Below, in pieces: positions 21,317 to 28,910 of a stretch of 64,000 bases of DNA. Where the stretch lies: assembly GCF_900130015.1 (NCBI RefSeq), contig NZ_FQXS01000011.1:62001-126000 (forward strand). Direction: 5' to 3'. Each line of letters starts with the position of its first letter. Within the stretch, counting starts at the first letter, position 1. The translations under genes and the position numbers were made by a program. The stretch is from Desulfofustis glycolicus DSM 9705 (lineage in GTDB: Bacteria; Desulfobacterota; Desulfobulbia; Desulfobulbales; Desulfocapsaceae). Below the pieces are notes generated by a model that was given only the letters and a program-made list of their open reading frames with translations, did not search any database and was not told the origin of the DNA.

Positions 21317-21331
21317 TGATAATAATTACCA
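21317..21331. promoter_or_regulatory. Fur-box-like sequence between ferredoxin and fprA
   Basis: TGATAATAATTACCA differs at one position from the 7-1-7 inverted repeat TGATAAT-N-ATTATCA recognised by Fur-family repressors. It lies 71 bp upstream of the ferredoxin start and 131 bp upstream of fprA. No Fur gene is in the window, so the call rests on the match alone. Confidence 0.4.
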
Positions 21332-21461
21332 TATCATGAAAAGCAAACAGGACGGGCCGGCACGTCAAAAACGAACTGAACTTGTAATCATTGCCATCGT
21401 TCAGTATTATGCGCTCAGCAAAAGATGATAAAACCCGACCATATACTGCAATGAGGAGACC

Positions 21462-22670
21462 ATGAGCAACAAAGAACTGGCCCCGGGCATTCACTGGGTG
21501 GGCGCGGTCGACTGGGACGTTCGAGACTTTCACGGCTATTCCACGCTGCAGGGAACGACCTATAACGCCTTTTTGATCGTTGACGAAAAAATCACCCTGA
21601 TCGATACCGTCAAGAAATCGCACCTGTCCGATATGGTGCACCAGATCCGGCAGATCATCGATCCGGCCCGCATCGACTACCTGATCGTCAACCATGTGGA
21701 ACCCGATCATTCCGGCGCCCTGGTCGACATCATGAACCTGGTCCAGCCGGAAAAACTGATCTGCTCGCCAATGGGCAAGACTGCCCTGCTCGACCATTAC
21801 CACCGTGAAGACTGGCCCTATGAGGTGGTCAAGACCGGCGACGAGGTGAGTATCGGCGAGCGCACCCTGCAATTCCTCGAAACGCGGATGCTGCACTGGC
21901 CCGATTCGATGTTCACCTATGCCAAGGAGGAAAAGATCCTCTTTTCCAGCGACGCCTTCGGACAGCACCTGGCAACCAGTGAACGGTTCGACGACGAAGT
22001 GCCCCTGTCCACCATCATGGACCAGGCCGCCAAGTACTACGCCAACATCCTCTATCTCTATAGCCCGCTCATTCGCAAATTGCTGGCCACTGTTGCCGAG
22101 ATGAACCTCGACATCAAGATGATCGCCCCGGACCATGGCGTTATCTGGCGTACCAACATGGGCGAAATCATCAACGCCTACGACCGTTGGTCCGCCGGCG
22201 AGCCGAGCAACAAAGCGCTAGTCATCTACGACACCATGTGGCATTCCACCGAGAAAATGGCCAAGGCCGTGGCCGCCGGTCTGGAGAAGGAAGGGGTACC
22301 CGCCGACCTGCTGAACCTGAAGGTGCAGCACCGGAGCGATGTAATGACCCGGGTGTTGACCGCCGGCGCCATCGTCCTCGGCAGTCCGACCCTGAACAAC
22401 GGGGTACTGCCCCGGATGGCCGGATTCCTGTCTTATCTGCGCGGGCTCAAGCCGCAGAACAAGGTCGCCGCTGCGTTCGCCTCCTACGGGTGGAGCGGCG
22501 AATCGTTGAAACTGCTCAACCAAGCCCTGACCGAGATGAAACTCGATGTGGTCGATGACGGACTCCGCTTCAAATACGTGCCGACCCATGACGATCTCGG
22601 AAACTGCGTTGAACTCGGCCGGCGGGTCGGTCAAGCGTTGAAAAAACGATTGGCCGAACAGAGTGACTGA
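21462..22670 (+). CDS. fprA: A-type flavoprotein / flavodiiron protein FprA
   Basis: 402 residues. The N-terminal metallo-beta-lactamase-like diiron domain has ligands His78, Glu80, Asp82 and His83 (NHVEPDHSG), then His in MLHWPDSMF, Asp in FSSDAFG and His in APDHGVIW. The C-terminal flavodoxin domain (VIYDTMWHSTEKMA, GSPTLNNGVLPRM, SYGWSGESLK) binds FMN. These enzymes reduce O2 to water or NO to N2O in anaerobes. The ATG follows a GAGGAG site. The hypothetical gene overlaps its 3' end, and the neighbourhood deals with oxygen, NO and persulfide stress. Confidence 0.96.
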   Translation: MSNKELAPGIHWVGAVDWDVRDFHGYSTLQGTTYNAFLIVDEKITLIDTVKKSHLSDMVHQIRQIIDPARIDYLIVNHVEPDHSGALVDIMNLVQPEKLICSPMGKTALLDHYHREDWPYEVVKTGDEVSIGERTLQFLETRMLHWPDSMFTYAKEEKILFSSDAFGQHLATSERFDDEVPLSTIMDQAAKYYANILYLYSPLIRKLLATVAEMNLDIKMIAPDHGVIWRTNMGEIINAYDRWSAGEPSNKALVIYDTMWHSTEKMAKAVAAGLEKEGVPADLLNLKVQHRSDVMTRVLTAGAIVLGSPTLNNGVLPRMAGFLSYLRGLKPQNKVAAAFASYGWSGESLKLLNQALTEMKLDVVDDGLRFKYVPTHDDLGNCVELGRRVGQALKKRLAEQSD

Positions 22671-23190
22671 GCCTGCCGACGAATCGGCAACGACCGAGAC
22701 ATCACCCGCCATGAACGTATTGGCCAGTCACCTGGTCCTCGTTGCCGCTGAAACGGCAGCCGACGGAGAAACCCGTGTCCGGCAATTCTTCGACCGAACC
22801 CCGCTGGTCCGCTACGATCGTATCGAACTGACCGGTGCGGCGGTGCCGGCAACTGATCGAACCTTTCAGACGAAGCTGCGGCAAGGACTCGATGAAAACC
22901 ACCGCCTCGTCAACCATTTTATCGAAGAGTTAGGCGGTGCCGGCTGCTCAACCCGACAAGATCTCGCCGGACTGGTGCAAGGGTACCAAAGCAAGATTTT
23001 GCACATCATCGCCCATTTCCTCGACGGCTTCATCGGCGTCGACTCGGCGTTTTACAACCTCGTCGACGACAGTCATTGGCTGCCCGAGCAAACCGCCGAG
23101 GCCATTAAAGCGGCACCCGAAAATTTTTGGCTTTTAGCATTGGACGGCTATTCGACAACACCAAAAGAAGCGATTCTCCTGCACAGATAA
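22663..23190 (+). CDS. Hypothetical protein overlapping fprA (175 aa)
   Basis: The frame opens with a GTG at 22663, overlapping the fprA stop by 8 nt; an ATG at 22711 would give a 159-residue protein. The sequence is soluble and mostly helical, with FDRTPLVRYDRIELTG, KILHIIAHFLDGFIGVDSAFYNLVDDSHWL and an ending LHR. No family is recognised. The stop TAA lies inside the 4-bp direct repeat (ATAA) that flanks a 143-bp mobile-like element inserted right after the gene, so the original C-terminus may have been altered. Confidence 0.65.
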   Translation: MTEPADESATTETSPAMNVLASHLVLVAAETAADGETRVRQFFDRTPLVRYDRIELTGAAVPATDRTFQTKLRQGLDENHRLVNHFIEELGGAGCSTRQDLAGLVQGYQSKILHIIAHFLDGFIGVDSAFYNLVDDSHWLPEQTAEAIKAAPENFWLLALDGYSTTPKEAILLHR

Positions 23191-23333
23191 GGGGAGCTTG
23201 AAAAATTCGGGATTTCGTTCAAGATCGAGGCGTGCATAAAAATTATACCGCAGACATATACTTGATATTTCGAGGATATAATTTGATTGCACAACGATGA
23301 GATTGGGCGAAACAACAATTTTTCAAGGTTCCC
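23191..23333. mobile_element. 143-bp palindromic MITE-like element, copy 1
   Basis: The ends GGGGAGCTTGAAAAATTC and, inverted, GGGAACCTTGAAAAATTG form imperfect terminal inverted repeats of about 35-40 bp around a self-complementary core (ACCGCAGACATATACTTG). The flanks are ATAA on both sides, as expected for a 4-bp target duplication. Same length as the copies at 26768 and 38405. No coding capacity. Confidence 0.85.
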
Positions 23334-23385
23334 ATAACCAAGGCGCGCCAGACCGGAAAGCATCAACAGGACGAGAAAAGAGATC

Positions 23386-24204
23386 ATGAACTGGGAAACT
23401 TTTTTTGAAGATTCGGAAAACGTTACTGCTGAAGAAACCCGACGCTTTATCGAGTCCGGTGAGCCGGAGCGCTATCAGTTGGTCGATGTCCGCCAGCCGA
23501 AAGAATACGAGCAAACGCACATTCCCGGCGCCATCCTGCTCCCCCTGGCCGAATTGCCCAAACGGACCGGCGAACTCAACCGGGACAAACCGACCATTGT
23601 TTATTGTCGCAGCGGCGTGCGCAGCAAGGCCGCCTGCCAGGTTCTCTCCCGCTCCGGCATCAAGCATGTCTTCAACATGACCGGCGGGATTATCACCTGG
23701 CAGGGAGCACAGGCCGAGGGAGACGTCGAGGACGGGCTGGAATTCTTTGCCAACGGCAATTTCCCGACCACATTCGAACTTGCTTACCAGATGGAAGACG
23801 GTCTCCGCCGCTTCTACCTTGCCCTGGCCGAGAAAACGGAACTCGCAGAAGAAAGGGAAATGCTGCACCAGTTGGCCGGCTTCGAGGACAGCCACATGGA
23901 TCGCCTCAAGGCCAAATACAGCCAGGATGGCGGAACCCAACCGCTGCGAGTGATGGAAGGAGGACTCGATATCGAGCAGGCCATAGAGATCTTCAAGAGC
24001 CAGCTGGGCTCCATTGAGCTGGTCCTGCAACTCGGCATGAAGCTCGAGGCCCAGGCTTTCGACCTGTATCAGCGACTGGCCTGGAAGCATCAGGGTGAGG
24101 AAACATCCGCCTTCTATCAGCAGATGGCGGACGACGAACAGCAGCACCTTCTGCAATTATCCCGTGAACTCGACCGGGTTCTGGGCGAAACGAATCCGGC
24201 TTAG
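23386..24204 (+). CDS. Rhodanese - rubrerythrin-like fusion protein
   Basis: 272 residues. Residues 1-110 are a rhodanese domain with the active-site loop starting at Cys74 (YCRSGVRS). Residues ~120-270 form a four-helix ferritin-like/rubrerythrin-type domain with paired Glu-x2-His sites (FEDSHMDRL and DDEQQHLLQL) that could hold a diiron centre. No rubredoxin centre is present. The fusion suggests sulfane-sulfur transfer linked to peroxide or oxygen handling. The next gene, also with a rhodanese domain, starts 26 bp later behind AAGGAG, so the two form an operon. Confidence 0.85.
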   Translation: MNWETFFEDSENVTAEETRRFIESGEPERYQLVDVRQPKEYEQTHIPGAILLPLAELPKRTGELNRDKPTIVYCRSGVRSKAACQVLSRSGIKHVFNMTGGIITWQGAQAEGDVEDGLEFFANGNFPTTFELAYQMEDGLRRFYLALAEKTELAEEREMLHQLAGFEDSHMDRLKAKYSQDGGTQPLRVMEGGLDIEQAIEIFKSQLGSIELVLQLGMKLEAQAFDLYQRLAWKHQGEETSAFYQQMADDEQQHLLQLSRELDRVLGETNPA

Positions 24205-24230
24205 CCTATTTTCCATAAGGAGAAACGTCC

Positions 24231-25388
24231 ATGGCATTGTTTTCCTACAAAGCAGATGATCTGTTTCGCTGGATTACCGAAAAGAGCGATTTCCTCCTGC
24301 TCGATGTGCGCAATAGCGTCGATTTCAACCGGTTCAAGGTAGAAGGGCCGCATCCGATCAACACCCTCAATATCTCCTATTTCGATTTCATGGAAATCGA
24401 AGATGAGTGCCTTGCCCGGCTTCCCGACCGAAACAGCAAAATCCGCATTGTCTGCGCCCAGGAGGGCTCTGCAAAATACGTTGCCGAGATCCTGGAGAAG
24501 AACGGCTTCATCGACGTCGGCTTTTTGGCCGGCGGTATCAAATCGTGGGGCAACCTGCTCGTACCGAAGCCACTGAACCATGGTGCACCTTATGAATTGT
24601 ACCAGTTCATCCGGCCGGCCAAGGGCTCCTGCAGCTACGGCCTACTGACCGGCGAACAGATGATGCTCTTCGATCCATCGCGCAGTATCGACTTTTATCT
24701 CGATTTTGCCGACGATCACAATTGCCGTATCGTACAAACCGCCGAAACCCATCTACAGGCCGACTACATCGCCGGCAGTAGACTGCTCCAAGAGCGAACC
24801 GGTGCCCGCTTTTTCGCTAACGAACACGACTTTGCCGGCGCCAAGATCGATTACCTGCCGTTGCAGGACAACGGTGATATCGGCTTCGGCAACGGCGGCC
24901 CGGCGGTACAGGTCAAATTCGCTCCCGGTCATACACCGGGCAGCACGATGTACATCGTCGACAACAATTTCATCATTTCCGGCGACACCATCTTTATAAA
25001 GTCGGTGGGGCGCCCCGACCTGGGCGGCAAGGTCACCGAATGGTCCGACTATCTATTCAATACCATGCGCGAGGTCGCCGCGATTGATGGGTCGATGATG
25101 GTGCTGCCGGGCCATTTCATCGACTGGAGCGAGGCCAACAGCAAACTTAACTTTGCAGAATCGCTGGAAAAGGTTCGTGCCTACAACAAGGCGATCTACG
25201 CCATCGACAACAAAGCTGACTTTCTCGCCTTCATCGAGGCGAACATGCGCGATCAGCCGCCGGAATACGCAACCATCCGACTGGTAAACGCCAACCTGAA
25301 ACAGGTCGACAACGAAGAGGCCGAAGTACTCGATCTCGGCAAGAACGAATGCGCCGCCTCCGCATACGCGGCACAACAGCAGTCTTAA
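24231..25388 (+). CDS. Rhodanese - metallo-beta-lactamase fusion, persulfide dioxygenase-like
   Basis: 385 residues. The N-terminal rhodanese has Cys75 in VCAQEGSAKY. The MBL domain (about 125-330) resembles ETHE1/CstB, with APGHTPGS (His234), GDTIF (Asp252), SVGRPDLGG and LPGHF. In place of the usual T-H-x-H-x-D-H the sequence reads THLQADY (173-179), so the second His, an iron ligand in ETHE1, is Gln176 and the last His is Tyr179. His174 and Asp178 remain. It may use another metal arrangement or have lost dioxygenase activity. Likely sulfur or persulfide metabolism with its rhodanese-rubrerythrin neighbour. Confidence 0.82.
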   Translation: MALFSYKADDLFRWITEKSDFLLLDVRNSVDFNRFKVEGPHPINTLNISYFDFMEIEDECLARLPDRNSKIRIVCAQEGSAKYVAEILEKNGFIDVGFLAGGIKSWGNLLVPKPLNHGAPYELYQFIRPAKGSCSYGLLTGEQMMLFDPSRSIDFYLDFADDHNCRIVQTAETHLQADYIAGSRLLQERTGARFFANEHDFAGAKIDYLPLQDNGDIGFGNGGPAVQVKFAPGHTPGSTMYIVDNNFIISGDTIFIKSVGRPDLGGKVTEWSDYLFNTMREVAAIDGSMMVLPGHFIDWSEANSKLNFAESLEKVRAYNKAIYAIDNKADFLAFIEANMRDQPPEYATIRLVNANLKQVDNEEAEVLDLGKNECAASAYAAQQQS

Positions 25389-25392
25389 TTAA

Positions 25393-25420
25393 CGGGGGAC
25401 AGGTTTCAACCTGTCCCCCG
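25393..25420. repeat. REP-like palindrome after the rhodanese-MBL gene
   Basis: CGGGGGACAGGTT and AACCTGTCCCCCG form a near-perfect 13-bp stem with a 2-base loop, 4 bp after the stop. It is followed by CTAACTATAG/CTAACTATAA rather than a T-run. It can act as a terminator or is a REP-type unit. Confidence 0.65.
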
Positions 25421-25613
25421 CTAACTATAGCTAACTATAAGGCCTCTAACCATCAACCCGCTGACGCCCCCCACCGACTATCAATCGTGCACCCCTGCGT
25501 CCATATAATCGATTTTTGCGTTTTTCGTGGTACGAAGACAATCAAGCAATCAGAGGACCATGCTGCCCGTCCAAACCGTGGATGAGCACGCCTCACCCGG
25601 CAACAAAACCGAC

Positions 25614-25904
25614 ATGACTATCAGCAAAACCATACCCTGTGCCTGCCGGCAGAATCATCTTGCCCTTAACTTCCGAGGCGGCGTACCGATCGCAGTCGTC
25701 GATCGTGTCTTCTGCCCGCTCTGCCGGGAAAACGGTTTCGACACCGGCCGATCGTTCCCTATTCAGGGCGGCTGGTATCTGCACTTCGATCTGGACATTG
25801 CTCGTATGTTTGCGATGGCCAGACTGGGAATCGACCCATCCCTGGTCAACCCCGGTTTCATTCTCGACGGCCGCTACGTAGAAGCCTGCCCAAACGGGAC
25901 ATGA
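25614..25904 (+). CDS. Small Cys-containing hypothetical protein (96 aa)
   Basis: The ATG at 25614 is preferred; an ATG at 25560 is in frame. It has CAC near the N-terminus and FCPLCRENGF in the middle, a possible zinc ribbon, then GGWYLHFDLDIARMFAMARLGIDPSLVNPGF. No family is recognised. It precedes the methyltransferase gene by 30 bp and is probably co-transcribed with it. Confidence 0.6.
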   Translation: MTISKTIPCACRQNHLALNFRGGVPIAVVDRVFCPLCRENGFDTGRSFPIQGGWYLHFDLDIARMFAMARLGIDPSLVNPGFILDGRYVEACPNGT

Positions 25905-25934
25905 TCGGCTGTTGATGCACGACAAACACCCGCG

Positions 25935-26750
25935 ATGAACCAGGACACCCGATCCGATTACGACGGCGAACCGGAAGAAACATTTACCCCCCTGCCAACC
26001 GAGCAGTATAGCGTCTTCTATCACCTGGAAATGGGCGGCGAAGTCGACGACTTCCGCTTTTATCGTGAGCAGCTGCACCGCCATGATTGCCGATCGGTTC
26101 TCGAACTCGGCTGCGGCACCGGCAGGCTCAGCGACTACCTCCAGCGCTGCGGCTTTGCGGTAACCGGCATCGACAACTCCCGACCGATGCTCGCCTTTGC
26201 CCATTCTGCGCGAGTTGCCCAAACCATCGAAATGGACATGTGCCGACTCGGACTGCGATGCCGCTTTACCGCGGCCATCATCGCCTGGAACACGTTGAAT
26301 CTGCTCGGCAGTCGCCAACTGATCCGCCGTTGTCTGGAGGAAGTCGCTGCCGTCCTGGCGCCCGGCGGCCTGCTGCTGCTGCACCTCTATGTGCCGGATC
26401 GCCAGCTGACCGATCATCCCGGTCACCGTTTCTTCCAATACCGGCTCCTTGACCTGCCGGCCGGCGGCAAACTGGTCAAGGAGACCCTGCGCAGTTACGA
26501 CCAACAGACCCGTCTCCTGCACCTCGAAGAACGCTACAAGCTCCGTCTGCTGCCCAACGGAGAGCCCAATTGCAATTACTGCCGGAGCTGCCGGCTCGCC
26601 GCTTTTCCGGCGACGACGTGGGGGCTGCTGCTCGAACAAGCAGGCTACACGGTCGAAGCGCTGCACGGCAACTTCGCCGCCACCCCCTATCACCCAGAAG
26701 AGCACACCACGCTCCTGGTAACGGCCCGCCGCACCGCACCTGCTCTGTGA
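25935..26750 (+). CDS. Class I SAM-dependent methyltransferase
   Basis: 271 residues. The SAM-binding motif I is VLELGCGTGRLSDYL, followed by VTGIDNSRPMLAFA (motif II acidic loop) and AAVLAPGGLLLLHLYVPD. The C-terminal part has a CNYCRSCRLAAFP cysteine group, and the end GYTVEALHGNF is usual for this fold. The methyl acceptor is unknown. A MITE-like element follows 17 bp after the stop. Confidence 0.82.
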   Translation: MNQDTRSDYDGEPEETFTPLPTEQYSVFYHLEMGGEVDDFRFYREQLHRHDCRSVLELGCGTGRLSDYLQRCGFAVTGIDNSRPMLAFAHSARVAQTIEMDMCRLGLRCRFTAAIIAWNTLNLLGSRQLIRRCLEEVAAVLAPGGLLLLHLYVPDRQLTDHPGHRFFQYRLLDLPAGGKLVKETLRSYDQQTRLLHLEERYKLRLLPNGEPNCNYCRSCRLAAFPATTWGLLLEQAGYTVEALHGNFAATPYHPEEHTTLLVTARRTAPAL

Positions 26751-26767
26751 CCGATTTTTTTTCTACC

Positions 26768-26910
26768 GGGGAGCTTAAAAAATTCGGCATTTCGTTCAAG
26801 ATCGAGGCGCGCAAGTAAATTTTACCGCAGGCATATACTTGATATTCCGAAGATATAATTTGATTGCGCAACGATGACATTGGGTGAAATGACAATTTTT
26901 CAAGGTTCCC
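26768..26910. mobile_element. 143-bp palindromic MITE-like element, copy 2
   Basis: Begins GGGGAGCTTAAAAAATTC and ends CAATTTTTCAAGGTTCCC, with the same core as copy 1 and high identity throughout. The flanks are TACC (left) and TACA (right), a 3 of 4 match for a target duplication. It ends 5 bp before the HcpR-like site of hcp, so it forms the upstream boundary of that promoter. Confidence 0.85.
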
Positions 26911-26915
26911 TACAG

Positions 26916-26957
26916 TTGACCTAGGTCAAAGTAAAGCGGGATGACCAGTGCTATCAT
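26916..26957 (+). promoter_or_regulatory. HcpR-like operator and -10 element of hcp
   Basis: The palindrome TTGAC-CTAG-GTCAA at 26916-26929 matches the HcpR (CRP/FNR family) consensus TTGAC-N4-GTCAA reported for hcp promoters in sulfate reducers. A -10-like TATCAT lies at 26952-26957. The site centre is about 41.5 bp from the start this predicts (near 26964), the class II activator geometry. hcp begins at 27032. Confidence 0.75.
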
Positions 26958-27031
26958 GCCTGCAACAATCAACGCTGAGACCAAGAACCTCAGCAGGACC
27001 GAACAGTAAATCATCATAAGGAGGGATCTCC

Positions 27032-28666
27032 ATGTTTTGTAACCAGTGCGAACAAACGGCCAAAGGAATCGGTTGCGAGAAAGTCGGTGTCTGCGGCAAG
27101 AACGAAGGCGTCGCTTCACTTCAGGACCTGTTAACCCATGCCCTGCAGGGACTGGCCATCGTCGCCGTCGCGGCGCGCAAGGTCGGCATCGTCGACCCGG
27201 CCGTCGATCACTTTACCGCCGAAGCCACCTTTGCCTGCCTGACCAATGTCGATTTCGATCCGGCCCGGTTCGAGACCTGGATCAGAAAAACCGTAGAACT
27301 GCGTGACAGCCTGCGCGCCAGGGCGGAAGGGGCCGGTGCAACCATCAGCAACGATACCCCGGCCCTCTCCTATCGGCCGGCGGCCGATCTCGCCGGGCTT
27401 GAGGCCCAGGGAGTGGCGCTCAATTTCATCCCATCACTCGACGAGAACGAAGACCTTCGTTCGCTCAAGCAGATCACCCTCTACGGCCTGCGCGGCCTCG
27501 CCGCCTACACCGATCATGCCGCCATTCTCGGACAGGAAAGCGATGAGGTCTACGCCTTCCTGCAGCAGGCACTGGCCGATCTGACTCGCAACGATCTCGG
27601 TCTCGACGAACTGGTCGCCCTAGTCTTGAAATGCGGCGAGGTCAATCTCAAGGCCATGGAACTGCTCGACGCCGGCAATACCGGCACCTATGGTCATCCG
27701 GTACCGACCCCGGTGCCGCTCGGTCACAAAGCCGGCAAGGCGATCCTCGTTTCCGGCCACGACCTGCGCGACCTGCAGCTCCTACTCGAACAGACCAAAG
27801 ACAAAGGGATCTTCGTCTATACTCATGGCGAAATGCTGCCCTGCCACGCCTACCCGGAGTTGAAAAAGCATCCCCATTTCTATGGTCATTACGGCACCGC
27901 CTGGCAAAACCAGCAGAAAGAATTCGCCGAATTTCCCGGCGCCATCCTGTTCACCACCAATTGCATCCAGAAGCCGCGCGAGTCCTACCAGGACAACGTC
28001 TTCACCACCGGCCTGGTCGGCTGGCCCGGCCTGACCCATATCGGCGAAGACAAAGACTTCACCCCGGTCATCGAACGAGCCCTGGCCCTGCCCGGCTTCC
28101 CGAATGACGAGGACAAGGGCGAGGTGCTGACCGGTTTTGCCCGCAACACCGTCCTTGGCGTTGCCGACAAGGTAATCGAAGGCGTCAAGTCGGGCGCCAT
28201 CAAACACTTTTTCCTGGTCGGCGGCTGTGACGGCGCCAAACCGGGCCGCAACTACTACACCGAATTCGTCGAGCAGGTCCCTCAGGACTGCATTGTGCTG
28301 ACCTTGGCCTGCGGCAAGTTCCGCTTCTTCGACAAGAAGCTCGGTGATATCGGCGGCATTCCGCGGCTGCTCGACGTCGGGCAGTGCAACGATGCCTACT
28401 CGGCGATCCAGATTGCCGTCGCCCTGGCTGGCGCCTTCGACTGCGGCGTCAATGACCTGCCGCTGTCATTGATCCTGAGCTGGTATGAGCAGAAGGCGGT
28501 AATCATTCTACTGACCCTGCTCCACCTCGGTATCAAGGACATCCGCCTCGGGCCGACGCTGCCGGCATTCATCACGCCGAACGTGCTCAACGTACTGGTT
28601 GATAATTTCGCTATCAAACCGATCAGTGCAACCCCGCAGGAAGACCTACAGGCCATCCTCGCCTGA
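27032..28666 (+). CDS. hcp: Hybrid-cluster protein / hydroxylamine reductase
   Basis: 544 residues, typical of the class without the N-terminal deletion. The N-terminal CNQCEQTAKGIGCEKVGVCGK supplies the Cys of the [4Fe-4S] cluster. Hybrid-cluster ligands are seen in HGEMLPCHAYP, TTNCIQKP, GGCDGAKPGRNYY and CGKFRFF. Hcp reduces NO (and hydroxylamine in vitro) and takes part in protein S-nitrosylation under anoxia. AAGGAGG precedes the ATG. A strong terminator follows. The HcpR-like site upstream fits nitrosative-stress control. Confidence 0.97.
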   Translation: MFCNQCEQTAKGIGCEKVGVCGKNEGVASLQDLLTHALQGLAIVAVAARKVGIVDPAVDHFTAEATFACLTNVDFDPARFETWIRKTVELRDSLRARAEGAGATISNDTPALSYRPAADLAGLEAQGVALNFIPSLDENEDLRSLKQITLYGLRGLAAYTDHAAILGQESDEVYAFLQQALADLTRNDLGLDELVALVLKCGEVNLKAMELLDAGNTGTYGHPVPTPVPLGHKAGKAILVSGHDLRDLQLLLEQTKDKGIFVYTHGEMLPCHAYPELKKHPHFYGHYGTAWQNQQKEFAEFPGAILFTTNCIQKPRESYQDNVFTTGLVGWPGLTHIGEDKDFTPVIERALALPGFPNDEDKGEVLTGFARNTVLGVADKVIEGVKSGAIKHFFLVGGCDGAKPGRNYYTEFVEQVPQDCIVLTLACGKFRFFDKKLGDIGGIPRLLDVGQCNDAYSAIQIAVALAGAFDCGVNDLPLSLILSWYEQKAVIILLTLLHLGIKDIRLGPTLPAFITPNVLNVLVDNFAIKPISATPQEDLQAILA

Positions 28667-28680
28667 TCATCGCCACCGCA

Positions 28681-28718
28681 CCCCCCCCCGGGCTCGACGC
28701 AGCCCGGGAGGGGCTTTT
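28681..28718 (+). terminator. Rho-independent terminator of hcp
   Basis: CCCGGGCT pairs with AGCCCGGG, extended outward by CCCC/GGGG, and is followed by CTTTTCT, 15 bp after the hcp stop. Confidence 0.8.
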
Positions 28719-28811
28719 CTCCTCCCTGCCGACCTTCCTTGCGACAAGCGAAAAAACTTGGCGCCCCCGCCCAAACCGACTACCATAAATCGCTTATATG
28801 AAAATCAGTTC

Positions 28812-28870
28812 CCCGGGCTGACCGGTTCTACCGGAGGCTGCATCGAGAAGGTCCGGTGGGCCGGAGAAGA
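28812..28870. repeat. 58-bp GC-rich dispersed repeat, copy C
   Basis: CCCGGGCTGACCGG, GGAGGCTGCATCGAGAAG and GGGCCGGAGAAG align with copies A and B. It lies between the hcp terminator and the PEP-synthase-like gene. Confidence 0.8.
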
Positions 28871-28910
28871 AGGCCCGTTCTCTGTCCTTTTTTTGCAGCG
28901 GTGGCACGTC

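Noticed and set aside
28599-28910. Upstream extension of the PEP-synthase-like gene
   Set aside because: It would run through the end of hcp, its terminator and a dispersed repeat; the ATG at 28911 begins the conserved-looking protein.
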